64,000 nt of DNA from JBEISR01 sp044371425 (GTDB lineage: Bacteria > Planctomycetota > Planctomycetia > Pirellulales > Pirellulaceae), in contig JBILTR010000006.1 in the NCBI GenBank assembly GCA_044371425.1, positions 124,001 through 188,000 of the forward strand. Direction: 5' to 3'. The notes under the pieces were generated by a model that saw only the letters and a program-made list of their open reading frames with translations, did no database searches and was not told the origin of the DNA. This document shows, one piece after another, positions 25,647 through 33,940 of the stretch (positions are counted from its first letter, which is position 1; each line of letters opens with the position of its first letter). Position numbers and translations under genes: made by a program.

Positions 25647-26498
25647 ATGACAACCACCTCCACCAACTCCGACTCAAAAAATGCTGCCGGCGGTGCCAAG
25701 CGGGGCATCCCCGAGGGGCTGTGGATCAAATGCCCTGGTTGCAGCGAGATGATCTATCGGAAGCAGGCCGAACAGCAACTGAACGTCTGCCCTCTGTGCC
25801 GATACCATCTCTATGTCTCCGCACCGATGCGCATCGCTCAGTTGCTGGACGAAGGTACCTTTGAACCGCTCAACGAACACCTCCTCCCCGCTGATCCACT
25901 CTCCTTTTCCGACAGCAAGCGGTACGCCGAGCGGTTGGTGAGCGAGCAGAAGAGGACGGGTCTGACCGATGCCGCGCTCACTGGCACCGGCATGATTCGG
26001 GCTCGCCGCGTCGCCATCGGCGTCACCGACTCGGCCTTCATCATGGGAAGCATGGGATCGGTCGTTGGCGAACGGTTGACGCGACTGATCGAAGTGGCGA
26101 TCCAGCAGGATCTGCCGCTGATCATCGTCAGCGGATCGGGCGGCGGCGCGCGGATGCACGAAGGGATCCTTTCGCTGATGCAGATGGCCAAAGTCTCTGC
26201 AGCCCTGGCCAGATACCACTCGCAGGGTGGCCTGTTCATCAGCGTCCTGACCAATCCCACGATGGGCGGTGTGGCTGCCAGTTTTGCGTCGCTGGGAGAT
26301 CTGGTGTTCGCTGAGCCTCGGGCGCTGATCGGGTTTGCCGGTCCACGAACGATCAAAGCGACGATCAAGATGGAGTTGCCTGCCGGATTCCAGACCAGCG
26401 AGTTCCTTCTGGAGCATGGCTACATCGACCGGATCGTCGACCGCAGCAAACTGAAATCCGAAATCGCGCAGGCCATCGACTACTGCGGAAAGCTCTGA
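25647..26498 (+). CDS. accD: Acetyl-CoA carboxylase carboxyltransferase subunit beta
   Basis: 283 aa from the ATG at 25647 (an in-frame ATG at 25635 is possible). With AccA it transfers CO2 from carboxybiotin to acetyl-CoA to make malonyl-CoA for fatty acid synthesis. The zinc ribbon has Cys29, Cys32, Cys48 and Cys51 (C-x2-C-x15-C-x2-C). The crotonase-fold domain has LIIVSGSGGGARMHEGILSL, GLFISVLTNPTMGGVAASFA and GFAGPRTIKATIK, all diagnostic of AccD. accA is not in the window. It follows the pseudo-phosphatase gene by 37 bp, and the same arrangement is worth looking for in relatives. Confidence 0.95.
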   Translation: MTTTSTNSDSKNAAGGAKRGIPEGLWIKCPGCSEMIYRKQAEQQLNVCPLCRYHLYVSAPMRIAQLLDEGTFEPLNEHLLPADPLSFSDSKRYAERLVSEQKRTGLTDAALTGTGMIRARRVAIGVTDSAFIMGSMGSVVGERLTRLIEVAIQQDLPLIIVSGSGGGARMHEGILSLMQMAKVSAALARYHSQGGLFISVLTNPTMGGVAASFASLGDLVFAEPRALIGFAGPRTIKATIKMELPAGFQTSEFLLEHGYIDRIVDRSKLKSEIAQAIDYCGKL

Positions 26499-26690
26499 CC
26501 GGCACGGAACGGTCCAACTGTCCGTTTTTGCCAATCGCCCCTTTTCATCGATCCATCGATCCATCGCCACCCACTGGGCCGTTTTCAATTTCCAAATCGC
26601 TCCCCTTCAGCGATAATGGGGGGGTGGAAGGAACGGTTCGGCCTTCATGCTTCAATTCCGATAGGCCGCAGCAGGTTGGACGGTGGACTG

Positions 26691-27578
26691 ATGGGAATCT
26701 TCGACGCATTTCGAAAAATGTTTGGCGGCTCCCAGACGCGGGTCGACGTCGAGCAGCGCTTTGAGCTGCTGCGATCGGCGGTGTCGGGAACGATGAGCAA
26801 TTTTTTCGCGGCGAGGGACCGGGACAACGGCGGGAAGATTGTCGGCGTCAAGCTGTGCGATGTCGAGAAGGTCGAATTCTTTGAAGGGCGATTCAAAGGG
26901 CTCAACAAGCCCAGCGAGGGTGAGATCGCCATCAAGATGAAGCATCCCCATGTGGTGGTCACCTACGAGCATGGCCTGACCACCAAGGGCCAGCCCTACC
27001 TGGTGATGGAGTTCATCGATGGTCCTGGGTTGCAGCAGGTGATCTACGCGCGCGAGGAGAAGCGGCTGCAAGGGAAGCGATTGTCGCTGATCCGGCAGAT
27101 GGCCGATGCACTGGCCTATGTCCACAAATCTGGATACATCCACCGCGATATCTGCCCCCGCAACTTCATCTGCGACGAATCGCTTGATCTGATCAAGCTG
27201 ATCGACTTTGGGCTGACACTTCCTGCCACCAAGGAATTCATGCAGCCTGGCAATCGAACCGGAACTCCTCTCTACATGGCGCCCGAGGTGATTCGTCGTC
27301 GCCCCACCGACCAGAGGGTCGACATCTTTTCTTTCGGCGTGACGTGCTACCAATTGCTGACCTTCGAGCTGCCGTGGCCGGTCGCTGAAACCACTGGGAT
27401 GGCAGCGCTCCATCACGACACCTCCGCCCCCACCGACATCTTCAAGTACCGCCCCAACCTCCATCCCCAGTTGGCCGCCACCGTCATGCAGGCGATGCAG
27501 CCCAATCCGGCTCAGCGGACTCCCGACATGGAAACCATGGTGCGCCAGCTGCGTCAGATTCCCTCCGAAGACGCCTGA
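26691..27578 (+). CDS. Small soluble Ser/Thr protein kinase
   Basis: 295 aa from the ATG at 26691 (MGIFDAFRKMFGG), essentially a bare kinase domain without the transmembrane or WD40 extensions common in planctomycete kinases. Catalytic residues are present: VGVKLCD with Lys54, Glu78, IHRDICPRN with Asp153 and Asn158, IDFGL with Asp172, GTPLYMAPEV, and DIFSFGVTCYQLLTFELPW. The glycine-rich loop is degenerate (SGTMSNFFAARDRDNG, no GxGxxG). It is probably cytoplasmic. A small unknown gene and the lyase/epimerase pair follow on the same strand. Confidence 0.88.
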   Translation: MGIFDAFRKMFGGSQTRVDVEQRFELLRSAVSGTMSNFFAARDRDNGGKIVGVKLCDVEKVEFFEGRFKGLNKPSEGEIAIKMKHPHVVVTYEHGLTTKGQPYLVMEFIDGPGLQQVIYAREEKRLQGKRLSLIRQMADALAYVHKSGYIHRDICPRNFICDESLDLIKLIDFGLTLPATKEFMQPGNRTGTPLYMAPEVIRRRPTDQRVDIFSFGVTCYQLLTFELPWPVAETTGMAALHHDTSAPTDIFKYRPNLHPQLAATVMQAMQPNPAQRTPDMETMVRQLRQIPSEDA

Positions 27579-27721
27579 CGGAATCCTTCTCTCGATGGTG
27601 TCGCTCCCCGATCCTTTCCTGGCATCCCCCATCGCTCTCTTCTCCCTTCGCGCATTTGTGGCAGAATGCAGGGGGACGGTCGATGTTCCAAGCACCCCTT
27701 TGCAGCGAGGATTCGAAAGCG

Positions 27722-28057
27722 ATGATCCACAAGAACTTTGATCAGTACTCCGTCCAGTACCTGAGCGATGGTGGCGATTCCCAGGAGACGCTCACAGCCC
27801 GCATCGCCTGCTACCAGTCTGGGTCGCCGGTGGGGGAACTTCTCTTTTACCGTGGACAAGTCCCTGGCTCGGCCAACTCCCTCTCGCCGGAGGGGATCCT
27901 CCAGTTGCGTTACACGCTGGATCGATTCCGCGACGTCTTGGCGTTGATCCAGTTTGAAAAGCCTCTGCAGCTGCTCTTTCACCCCGAGACCAAGCAGGGA
28001 TCGGTCGCCAGTTGCCTTCTGGAGCCGGTGGGGGAACAGGAAGGAAAAACCTTCTGA
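27722..28057 (+). CDS. Small conserved-looking protein of unknown function
   Basis: 111 aa from the ATG at 27722 (an upstream in-frame ATG at 27683 is possible). It is hydrophilic and beta-rich (QYSVQYLSDGG, ARIACYQSGSPVGELLFYRGQ, LQLRYTLDRFRDVLALIQFEKPLQLLFHP) with no signal peptide or membrane segment. The pattern resembles a small single-domain cytoplasmic protein. It lies between the kinase and the N-acetylneuraminate lyase-like gene on the same strand, 51 bp before the latter. I do not recognise a family. Confidence 0.65.
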   Translation: MIHKNFDQYSVQYLSDGGDSQETLTARIACYQSGSPVGELLFYRGQVPGSANSLSPEGILQLRYTLDRFRDVLALIQFEKPLQLLFHPETKQGSVASCLLEPVGEQEGKTF

Positions 28058-28108
28058 AACCCGTATACCATCCTCTTCCGAAACCACCTCGCCGTTGATA
28101 ACCCTCCA

Positions 28109-29080
28109 ATGGATAGACCGAAAGAAATGACATCAGCAAGCACCACGCGCCTGGGGACTCCCCGGCTGGAAGGATTGATCGCCGCCACGCACACACCGAT
28201 GGATGCCCAGGGCGATCTGGAGCTCGATGGGGTGCCACGGCAGCTGGAGCATCTTCTTGGGATGCCGATCACGGCGGCCTTCATCTCCGGTAGCACTGGA
28301 GAAGGTCAGTCGCTTACGGTCGAAGAACGGCATCGATTGACCGCGCGGTGGTGTCAGGCGGCCAAAGGGACTCCCATGCGGGTCGTCGCCCATGTTGGCA
28401 CCAACAGCATCAACGAGGCTGCCAGCTTGGCCTCCGAGGCACAAAAACAAGGGGTGAGCGCGATCGCAGCGCTTTCCCCCAGCTACTTCCGCCCTCGCTC
28501 GGTCGAGGATCTGGTCGATGCCATGGCGATGGTGGCGGCCGCCGCACCTGCGACGGCGTTCTACTTTTACGACATCCCTTCCATGACAGGGGTTCAGCTG
28601 TCGATGCCGGCTTTTCTGGAACAAGCCTCCCGGAAGATTCCCAATCTGGTCGGCATGAAATTCACCAACATGGACCTAGCCAGCTACACCCAGTGCCTTC
28701 AGCTAGACGACGGACTTTGGGACCTTCCGTTCGGCTGCGACGAAGCCTTGTTGCCGGCTTTGGCTCTGGGAGCCAGGGGAGCGGTCGGGAGCGGATACAA
28801 CTTTGTCGGTGAGCATTACAGCCGTCTGATCGATGCATGGAGAGAGGGCGATCTGACGCTGGCGCGACGTCTTCAGTGCCAGGGGATTCAGCTGGTGCAA
28901 CGGTTGGCTCCCTTTGGCTATCTGCCGGCTGCCAAGGTGGTCATGGAATGGCTTGGGGTTCCAGTGGGACCGACGCGATTGCCCCTGCGGTCGCTCACCG
29001 AACCTCAGCGCCGCCAGCTCCGCGAGGGCTTGGAGTCGGATGGGTGGCGATTCGGGCACAGCTTGGTGCGGGACGAATGA
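28109..29080 (+). CDS. nanA: Dihydrodipicolinate synthase-family aldolase, probable N-acetylneuraminate lyase
   Basis: 323 aa (ATG at 28109, or 28127). TIM-barrel class I aldolase of the DapA/NanA family. GLIAATHTPMDAQGDL resembles the N-terminus of N-acetylneuraminate lyases more than DapA. FISGSTGEGQSLTVEER is the keto-acid-binding loop. FYFYDIPSMTGV supplies Tyr154 and VGMKFTN the Schiff-base Lys184. It would split sialic acid into ManNAc and pyruvate. The following gene overlaps by ATGA and encodes an N-acylglucosamine 2-epimerase, which takes ManNAc to GlcNAc; this context supports the lyase call over DapA. Confidence 0.8.
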   Translation: MDRPKEMTSASTTRLGTPRLEGLIAATHTPMDAQGDLELDGVPRQLEHLLGMPITAAFISGSTGEGQSLTVEERHRLTARWCQAAKGTPMRVVAHVGTNSINEAASLASEAQKQGVSAIAALSPSYFRPRSVEDLVDAMAMVAAAAPATAFYFYDIPSMTGVQLSMPAFLEQASRKIPNLVGMKFTNMDLASYTQCLQLDDGLWDLPFGCDEALLPALALGARGAVGSGYNFVGEHYSRLIDAWREGDLTLARRLQCQGIQLVQRLAPFGYLPAAKVVMEWLGVPVGPTRLPLRSLTEPQRRQLREGLESDGWRFGHSLVRDE

Positions 29081-30306
29081 AAGAGATCGAACCTAGGGCG
29101 CCGTATGCTTCGGGGCTGCGCCCTGAAGGGGATCTGACGAGCCACTTGGGAAGGCAGCGCCTGGCCCAGTGGCATCTCCGCCAACTGCTTGAGAATCTGG
29201 TCCCTTTTTGGTTCCCTCGCGCGGTCGACGATGCATCGGGTGGATTCCTCCATTGCTTCGATCGGGATGGAACTTTGGTCGATTCCGACAAGTCGGTCTG
29301 GGCGCAGGGCCGGATGGCTTGGATGCTGCTGAGGATGTACCAGCAGATCGACGCCAATTCCGATTGGTTGCGATGGGCGAAGCAGGCGATCGATTTTTTG
29401 GAACGCTTCGGATTTGATACCGATGGCCGGATGTTTTTTCATTTGACGCGACAAGGGGATCCGATTCGCAAGCGGCGTTATGCTTACAGCGAAGCGTTTG
29501 CGGCGATCGCCTGGTCGGCCCTCCATCGTTCCACCGGCGACCCTCAGCACGCTTGCAAAGCCCTGCAGCTTTTTCATCAGTTTGTCGACTGGAATTTCCT
29601 TCCAGGACGAATGCCCCCCAAGGAAACCGCAACCAGACCTTCGATCGGCCTGGCGCCCCGCATGATCACCCTGGTGACGGCTCAGGAACTGCGGGAGGAT
29701 CTCGGGGAGTTGCCGCTTCTGACGCAGTGGATCGATCGCTGCATCGGAGACATCGTCGATCGCTTGGTTCGGCCCGACCTGGAGGTGGTGCTGGAGACGG
29801 TCGGCGTGGACGGCCAGCCGATCGATCACTTCGACGGACGATTGCTCAATCCTGGACATGCCCTGGAGGGCGCCTGGTTTTTGATGCGGGAGGGACGGTA
29901 CCGCAAGCGCGACGACTGGCAGCACTTGGGGGTTCAGATGAGCCGCTGGATGCTGAGGCGCGGTTGGGATCCGCAGCACGGCGGACTTTTCTACTTCCGC
30001 GATCTGCACGACAAACCGATCCAGGAGTACTGGCATGCGATGAAATTCTGGTGGCCGCACAATGAAGCGGTCCTCGCAGCGATGCTGGCCTACCGCATCT
30101 GTGGAGACGACTCCTTCGCGCACTGGCACGACGCAGTGCTCCAATGGTCGATCGATCACTTTGCCGATCCCCAGCATGGCGAATGGTACGGATACCTCCA
30201 TCGCGATGGATCCCCCAGCAGCTCTTTGAAAGGGAGTCTCTGGAAGAGCTTCTTCCATCTGCCCCGAATGCACTTCCAGGCGTATCGATGGCTACAGGAA
30301 TGGTGA
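29077..30306 (+). CDS. N-acylglucosamine 2-epimerase (AGE) family protein
   Basis: 409 aa, starting at the ATG that overlaps the previous stop (ATGA, 29077-29080). The (alpha/alpha)6 barrel shows the family pattern: LVPFWFPRAVDDASGGFLHCFDRDG, WAQGRMAWMLLRMY, FHLTRQGDPIRKRRYAYSEAFA, LLNPGHALEGAWFLMREG (catalytic His), GLFYFRDLHDKPI and KFWWPHNEAVLAAMLAY (catalytic His), then EWYGYLHRDG. It would interconvert GlcNAc and ManNAc. With the aldolase-family gene it forms a two-gene unit for sialic acid or ManNAc use. Cellobiose 2-epimerases share the fold, so the substrate rests on context. Confidence 0.85.
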   Translation: MKEIEPRAPYASGLRPEGDLTSHLGRQRLAQWHLRQLLENLVPFWFPRAVDDASGGFLHCFDRDGTLVDSDKSVWAQGRMAWMLLRMYQQIDANSDWLRWAKQAIDFLERFGFDTDGRMFFHLTRQGDPIRKRRYAYSEAFAAIAWSALHRSTGDPQHACKALQLFHQFVDWNFLPGRMPPKETATRPSIGLAPRMITLVTAQELREDLGELPLLTQWIDRCIGDIVDRLVRPDLEVVLETVGVDGQPIDHFDGRLLNPGHALEGAWFLMREGRYRKRDDWQHLGVQMSRWMLRRGWDPQHGGLFYFRDLHDKPIQEYWHAMKFWWPHNEAVLAAMLAYRICGDDSFAHWHDAVLQWSIDHFADPQHGEWYGYLHRDGSPSSSLKGSLWKSFFHLPRMHFQAYRWLQEW

Positions 30307-30366
30307 TTCAGGAAAAGGTGTCAGGTACCTTTTTGGATTCAGGAAAAGGTGTCAGGTACCTTTTTG
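30305..30366. repeat. Two direct copies of a 31-bp hairpin repeat (REP-like), left of the transposase
   Basis: Each unit is GATTCAGG, AAAAGGT, GTCAGGT, ACCTTTTT and G. Copies run 30305-30335 and 30336-30366. Within each, AAAAGGT pairs with ACCTTTT around a 7-nt loop. The array begins directly at the epimerase stop codon and ends about 47 bp before the transposase start. The T-run after each stem makes each copy resemble an intrinsic terminator for the upstream genes. Confidence 0.93.
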
Positions 30367-30412
30367 AGAGGCCAAGGCCTGCTAGACTGGTTGTTTTGCA
30401 TGGGGAATCGAC

Positions 30413-31108
30413 ATGGGTAGACCGAAACGATCCGATGAAGCGGGGGTGATTTACCATGTGCTCAATCGCTCCAATCGTCGTGCGACAATCTTTCATAAAG
30501 ATGAAGACTACGTTGCGTTTGAGAAGATACTCTCACAGGCTTTGGAGCGGTGCCCCGATCTTGAGCTGTTTTCCTACTGCTTGATGCCCAATCATTGGCA
30601 TCTGGTCTTACGGCCAACCAAAGACGGTGAAATGAGCCGTTTCGCTCAATGGGTCACTCTTACTCATACTCAACGCTACAACGCGCACTTCGGCACGACA
30701 GGCGAGGGACACTTGTACCAAGGTCGTTACAAGTCATTTCCGATCCAAGACGATGATCATTTCTTGTCCGTTTGCCGCTACGTCGAACGCAATGCCTACA
30801 CCGCTCAGCTATGCAAGTCACCCGACACTTGGAAATACGGCAGCCTGTTTCGATGGCAACACGGTTCGAGCAAGGAGAAATCTTTGCTGGACGCATGGCC
30901 AATCCCAAGGCGTCCCAATTGGCTTCGGTGGGTTACAGAACCTTTATCCGCAAAGGAACAGGAGCGACTGCGGTGGAGCATTCTGCGGGGGGCCCCTTTC
31001 GGTAGTGAAACGTGGGTTGAATCTGCGGCTCGCAAACTGGATCTGGAATCCACTTTGCGCCCAAGGGGCCGACCCCGAAACCAGACCACCGATAAAAAAG
31101 GTACCTGA
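30413..31108 (+). CDS. REP-associated tyrosine transposase (RAYT, IS200/Y1-like)
   Basis: 231 aa. The HUH nuclease motif is in CLMPNHWHLVL, and the catalytic Tyr is in CRYVERNAYTAQL. GHLYQGRYKSFPI is a typical RAYT signature and VLNRSNRRATIFHKDEDY the N-terminal one. RAYTs act on single-stranded hairpins of their cognate repeats and are often single-copy domesticated genes. The coding sequence looks richer in A/T than its neighbours, consistent with transfer. The last codons and the TGA stop (K-K-G-T-stop) lie inside the inverted copy of the flanking repeat. No mobile partner gene is present. Confidence 0.93.
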   Translation: MGRPKRSDEAGVIYHVLNRSNRRATIFHKDEDYVAFEKILSQALERCPDLELFSYCLMPNHWHLVLRPTKDGEMSRFAQWVTLTHTQRYNAHFGTTGEGHLYQGRYKSFPIQDDDHFLSVCRYVERNAYTAQLCKSPDTWKYGSLFRWQHGSSKEKSLLDAWPIPRRPNWLRWVTEPLSAKEQERLRWSILRGAPFGSETWVESAARKLDLESTLRPRGRPRNQTTDKKGT

Positions 31109-31116
31109 CACCTTTT
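31094..31116. repeat. Inverted copy of the RAYT repeat at the transposase 3' end
   Basis: AAAAAAGGT, ACCTGAC, ACCTTTT: the reverse complement of the core of the copies at 30313 and 30344. It overlaps the last codons of the transposase gene and lies between it and the convergent folC gene. It also has the shape of a bidirectional terminator. Confidence 0.92.
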
Positions 31117-31117
31117 C

Positions 31118-32527
31118 TCATTCAAGAGCTGCCATCAGCTCGGAGGCCAGAAAGAACGATCCGGCGACGCAGATCAAATCGTCAGGTTGGGCGAGTGAAC
31201 GCGCCAAGGCGAGCGACTCGAGGGGAGTCGGGGCAGTGTGCCAGCGACAACCGGTCTTCCCGATCCGCTCCTGAGCCACCTGGCGGAGGGTGTCTAACGA
31301 AACAGCGCGTGGATTGGTGGTGAAGCGGGTGAGGATCACCTCGTCGAAAGCAGCTCCTGCCAGTTCCAGCATCTTCCCGTAATCCTTGTCGCGACTGGAA
31401 GAGAACAGCAGGATTTTTCGACAGGGAGGAAAATGAAGGTCCAACGCTTCGATCATCGCGCGAAAGGAAGCCTCATTGTGCGCAGTATCCAGAACCCTCC
31501 ACGGTTGGCTGCCGATGGTTTGCAATCGAGCGGGGACCTGAGTCTTGGCTAGCGACTCCCGCAAGGCGGCTTCCGGGATTTGCCATCCTAGGGACCGGAG
31601 CCGGTCGACGGCCGCAATCACCAGGGCACCGTTGTTTGCCTGGTGGCGCCCCAGCATGCCCAGCGCGTAGTCGATTCGACAGGGGGTAGGAAACGGTCGT
31701 GGTGCCTTCCAGAAGAAGTGCAAACTTCCTTTTCGGAGCTTCTGATCCATTTCCTTGCCGATGGCGTCGGTGGTACCAGGAGGGTTCCAAAGTGCATCGA
31801 AATCAGAACCGATGCGATCGATCGGGGCGCGATGAACCGCCGCGATCTGCTCGATCATCATCGCGGCTTCCGGTTCCGAGGCTCCACAAACCAGAGGAAT
31901 CGAATCCTTGATGATGCCAGCTTTTTCGCTGGCGATCCTTGCGAGTGTGTTGCCCAGTTGCTGGCGATGATCGTAGCTGATGCTGGTGATCACCGTCAGC
32001 TCCGGATGGCAGACATTGGTGCTGTCCAGCCGGCCCCCCAGTCCTACCTCCATCACGGCTGCCTCGACACCCTGTGTACGGAAATGCAGCCAAGCCATCG
32101 CCGTCGTCATCTCAAAAAAGGTTGGCCGTTCCTCACCACGACGGACCATCTGGTCGCAAGCCGATCGGATGGCATCGACCAGCTCGACCAACTGCTTGGC
32201 ACTGCACCGGTTGCCATCAACCATCCATCGCTCCTCCAACCGCGTCAGATGGGGCGACGTGTAGAGCCCCACCTTCATTCCACTCCGTCTCAGAGTTTCG
32301 GCCAGAAGCCAGCAGACCGACCCCTTGCCTTTGGTTCCCGCGACGTGCACGACCCGCATGGAGCGATGGGGGTTTCCGAGTCGTTCCAGGAGCTGCTGCA
32401 TTCTGGAAAGACGAAAATGCTGCCGATCGTACGGCACATCCGACACCCGCTCGTAATTGATCTGGCCGTAAAGGTATTCAAGCGATTCTTGGTAGGCGGT
32501 TGCGTCAGGCAACTCGTCATGAGGCAT
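31118..32527 (-). CDS. folC: Bifunctional folylpolyglutamate synthase / dihydrofolate synthase
   Basis: 469 aa from the ATG at 32527; the frame is open to 32602 but the conserved part begins AYQESLEYLYGQINYER, so the internal start is preferred. It adds glutamate to dihydropteroate and to folates. The Mur-ligase-type ATP site is VVHVAGTKGKGSVCWLLAETLR; LYTSPHLTRLEERWMVDG and MEVGLGGRLDSTNV follow, with TSISYDHRQQLGNTLARIASEKAGI. The C-terminal domain has RVLDTAHNEASFRAMIEAL and LLFSSSRDKDYGKMLEL. The 3' end lies 9 bp from the transposase stop, so the element inserted just behind this gene. Confidence 0.93.
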   Translation of the reverse strand: MPHDELPDATAYQESLEYLYGQINYERVSDVPYDRQHFRLSRMQQLLERLGNPHRSMRVVHVAGTKGKGSVCWLLAETLRRSGMKVGLYTSPHLTRLEERWMVDGNRCSAKQLVELVDAIRSACDQMVRRGEERPTFFEMTTAMAWLHFRTQGVEAAVMEVGLGGRLDSTNVCHPELTVITSISYDHRQQLGNTLARIASEKAGIIKDSIPLVCGASEPEAAMMIEQIAAVHRAPIDRIGSDFDALWNPPGTTDAIGKEMDQKLRKGSLHFFWKAPRPFPTPCRIDYALGMLGRHQANNGALVIAAVDRLRSLGWQIPEAALRESLAKTQVPARLQTIGSQPWRVLDTAHNEASFRAMIEALDLHFPPCRKILLFSSSRDKDYGKMLELAGAAFDEVILTRFTTNPRAVSLDTLRQVAQERIGKTGCRWHTAPTPLESLALARSLAQPDDLICVAGSFFLASELMAALE

Positions 32528-32893
32528 GGAGGATTCCCATCTCTGAACACCGATCGGAAAGCGATCCCACCGCTCCATGGTAACTGAGAGTTCTGGCCCC
32601 AAAAGCCATCCCGACGGTCCGATGCCAAGCTACCTGGAGAGGATCCCGCCAGCCCCGCCGGCAGATCCGGCAAATCCTCACTTTTCCGCCGGTCTCCTCG
32701 GGAATCCCAGGAAAAAGGGGAAAGGCCCCCTGGGAACTGCCGCTACCAGCAGGCACCAGGCAGCGCCTCGAAGTCGCAGGAAAGTTCGATTCCGGAGCGA
32801 AAATGAACCCCAAGGGAGGGAATCACGTACCACCACCGAGAGGTTTTCGCGTTCCGAGTCGATCGATTTCCTTGTCTTTTCGGAGTTTTCGGC
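32528..32893. other. Divergent region between folC and the ABC transporter operon
   Basis: About 366 bp. No supported gene. GGAG at 32882-32885, 8 nt before the ATG at 32894, is the ribosome binding site of the ABC ATPase gene. Confidence 0.5.
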
Positions 32894-33829
32894 ATGAGCC
32901 CTGCAACCCCAACCGCACCCCAAAGTCAGGGGAATCCCTCTGCGGCCACAGCCGAAGGGCCTGTGATCGAAACGCGAGGTCTCAGCAAAATCTACCGAGA
33001 CTTCTGGGGTCGCAAAAAGGTCCAGGCGCTCAAGCCCCTGGACATCGAAGTGCAGCAGGGAGAGATCTTCGGTCTCCTGGGCCCCAACGGCTCTGGCAAG
33101 TCAACCACGATCAAGTTGATTCTGGGACTTCTTTTCCCCACCTCCGGACGCGCGTTCGTCTTCGGGAAGGAAGCGGGGGATGTCACCAAGAACGAACGGG
33201 TCGGCTACCTGCCGGAAGAATCCTACCTTTACAAGTTTTTGAACGCCGAAGAGACGCTCGATTTCTACGGTCGACTTTTCGACATGCCTGCCTCCGTTCG
33301 CCAGCAGCGGGCCGACGAGCTGATCAAGATGGTGGGGTTGGATCGAGCCAGGAGGCGACAGCTTCGCGAGTACTCCAAGGGGATGACCCGCCGAATCGGT
33401 TTGGCTCAAGCGCTGATCAACGAACCCGACCTGCTGGTTCTCGACGAACCGACGACCGGTTTGGATCCCCTGGGTTCACGCGACATGAAGGATTTGATTC
33501 TTCGGCTGCGCGATCAGGGCAAGACGATTCTCATGTGCTCGCACCAGCTGGCCGACGTGCAAGATGTTTGCGATCGCATCGCGATTCTGCACCAGGGCGA
33601 ACTGAAGGAACTGGGACGCGTCGAAAGCCTTCTGAAGGTGCGTGACGTCACCGAAGTGCATGCCAAGGGGCTCTCAGAAGCTGCCAAGAAGGAGATCGCG
33701 GAAGTGATCCAGAAGCATGGCGGCAATCTGATGCAGATGGACAATCCGACCACGACGATGGAAGAGTTGTTTCTGGACATTGTTCGCGAGAGCGAACAGA
33801 GGCCGGGGCATCGCGGCTCGGCCAGCTAA
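32894..33829 (+). CDS. ABC transporter ATP-binding protein
   Basis: 311 aa. Walker A is GLLGPNGSGKSTTIKLILG; the Q-loop region GYLPEESYLYKFL follows. The signature is REYSKGMTRRIGLAQAL (YSKGM in place of LSGGQ, as in many ABC-2 export ATPases). Walker B is LLVLDEPTTGLDPLG, and CSHQLADVQDVCDRIAIL holds the switch His. The C-terminal 80 residues resemble the accessory domain of ABC-2-type ATPases. It works with the permease encoded next (33941). The three-gene unit ATPase, permease and 630-aa anchored protein probably exports or moves something at the inner membrane; the substrate is unknown. Confidence 0.92.
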   Translation: MSPATPTAPQSQGNPSAATAEGPVIETRGLSKIYRDFWGRKKVQALKPLDIEVQQGEIFGLLGPNGSGKSTTIKLILGLLFPTSGRAFVFGKEAGDVTKNERVGYLPEESYLYKFLNAEETLDFYGRLFDMPASVRQQRADELIKMVGLDRARRRQLREYSKGMTRRIGLAQALINEPDLLVLDEPTTGLDPLGSRDMKDLILRLRDQGKTILMCSHQLADVQDVCDRIAILHQGELKELGRVESLLKVRDVTEVHAKGLSEAAKKEIAEVIQKHGGNLMQMDNPTTTMEELFLDIVRESEQRPGHRGSAS

Positions 33830-33940
33830 ATCGCCGAAAGCACGGCACCGCAAGCGCCATCGGAACGGTCAGCCAACCCCCATACCGGTTGGCCAAACAT
33901 CCTTGCCCTCACCACAGTCTGCCCTTGAGATTCCGACACC

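Noticed and set aside
28109..29080. 4-hydroxy-tetrahydrodipicolinate synthase (dapA) as the name for the aldolase
   Set aside because: The N-terminal pattern and the overlapping AGE epimerase gene fit N-acetylneuraminate lyase better, although the two share a fold; lysA is 10 kb away and not linked.
32780..32800. GTTCGATTC, like a tRNA T-loop
   Set aside because: The flanking bases do not form a T-stem and no acceptor or anticodon stem can be drawn around it.
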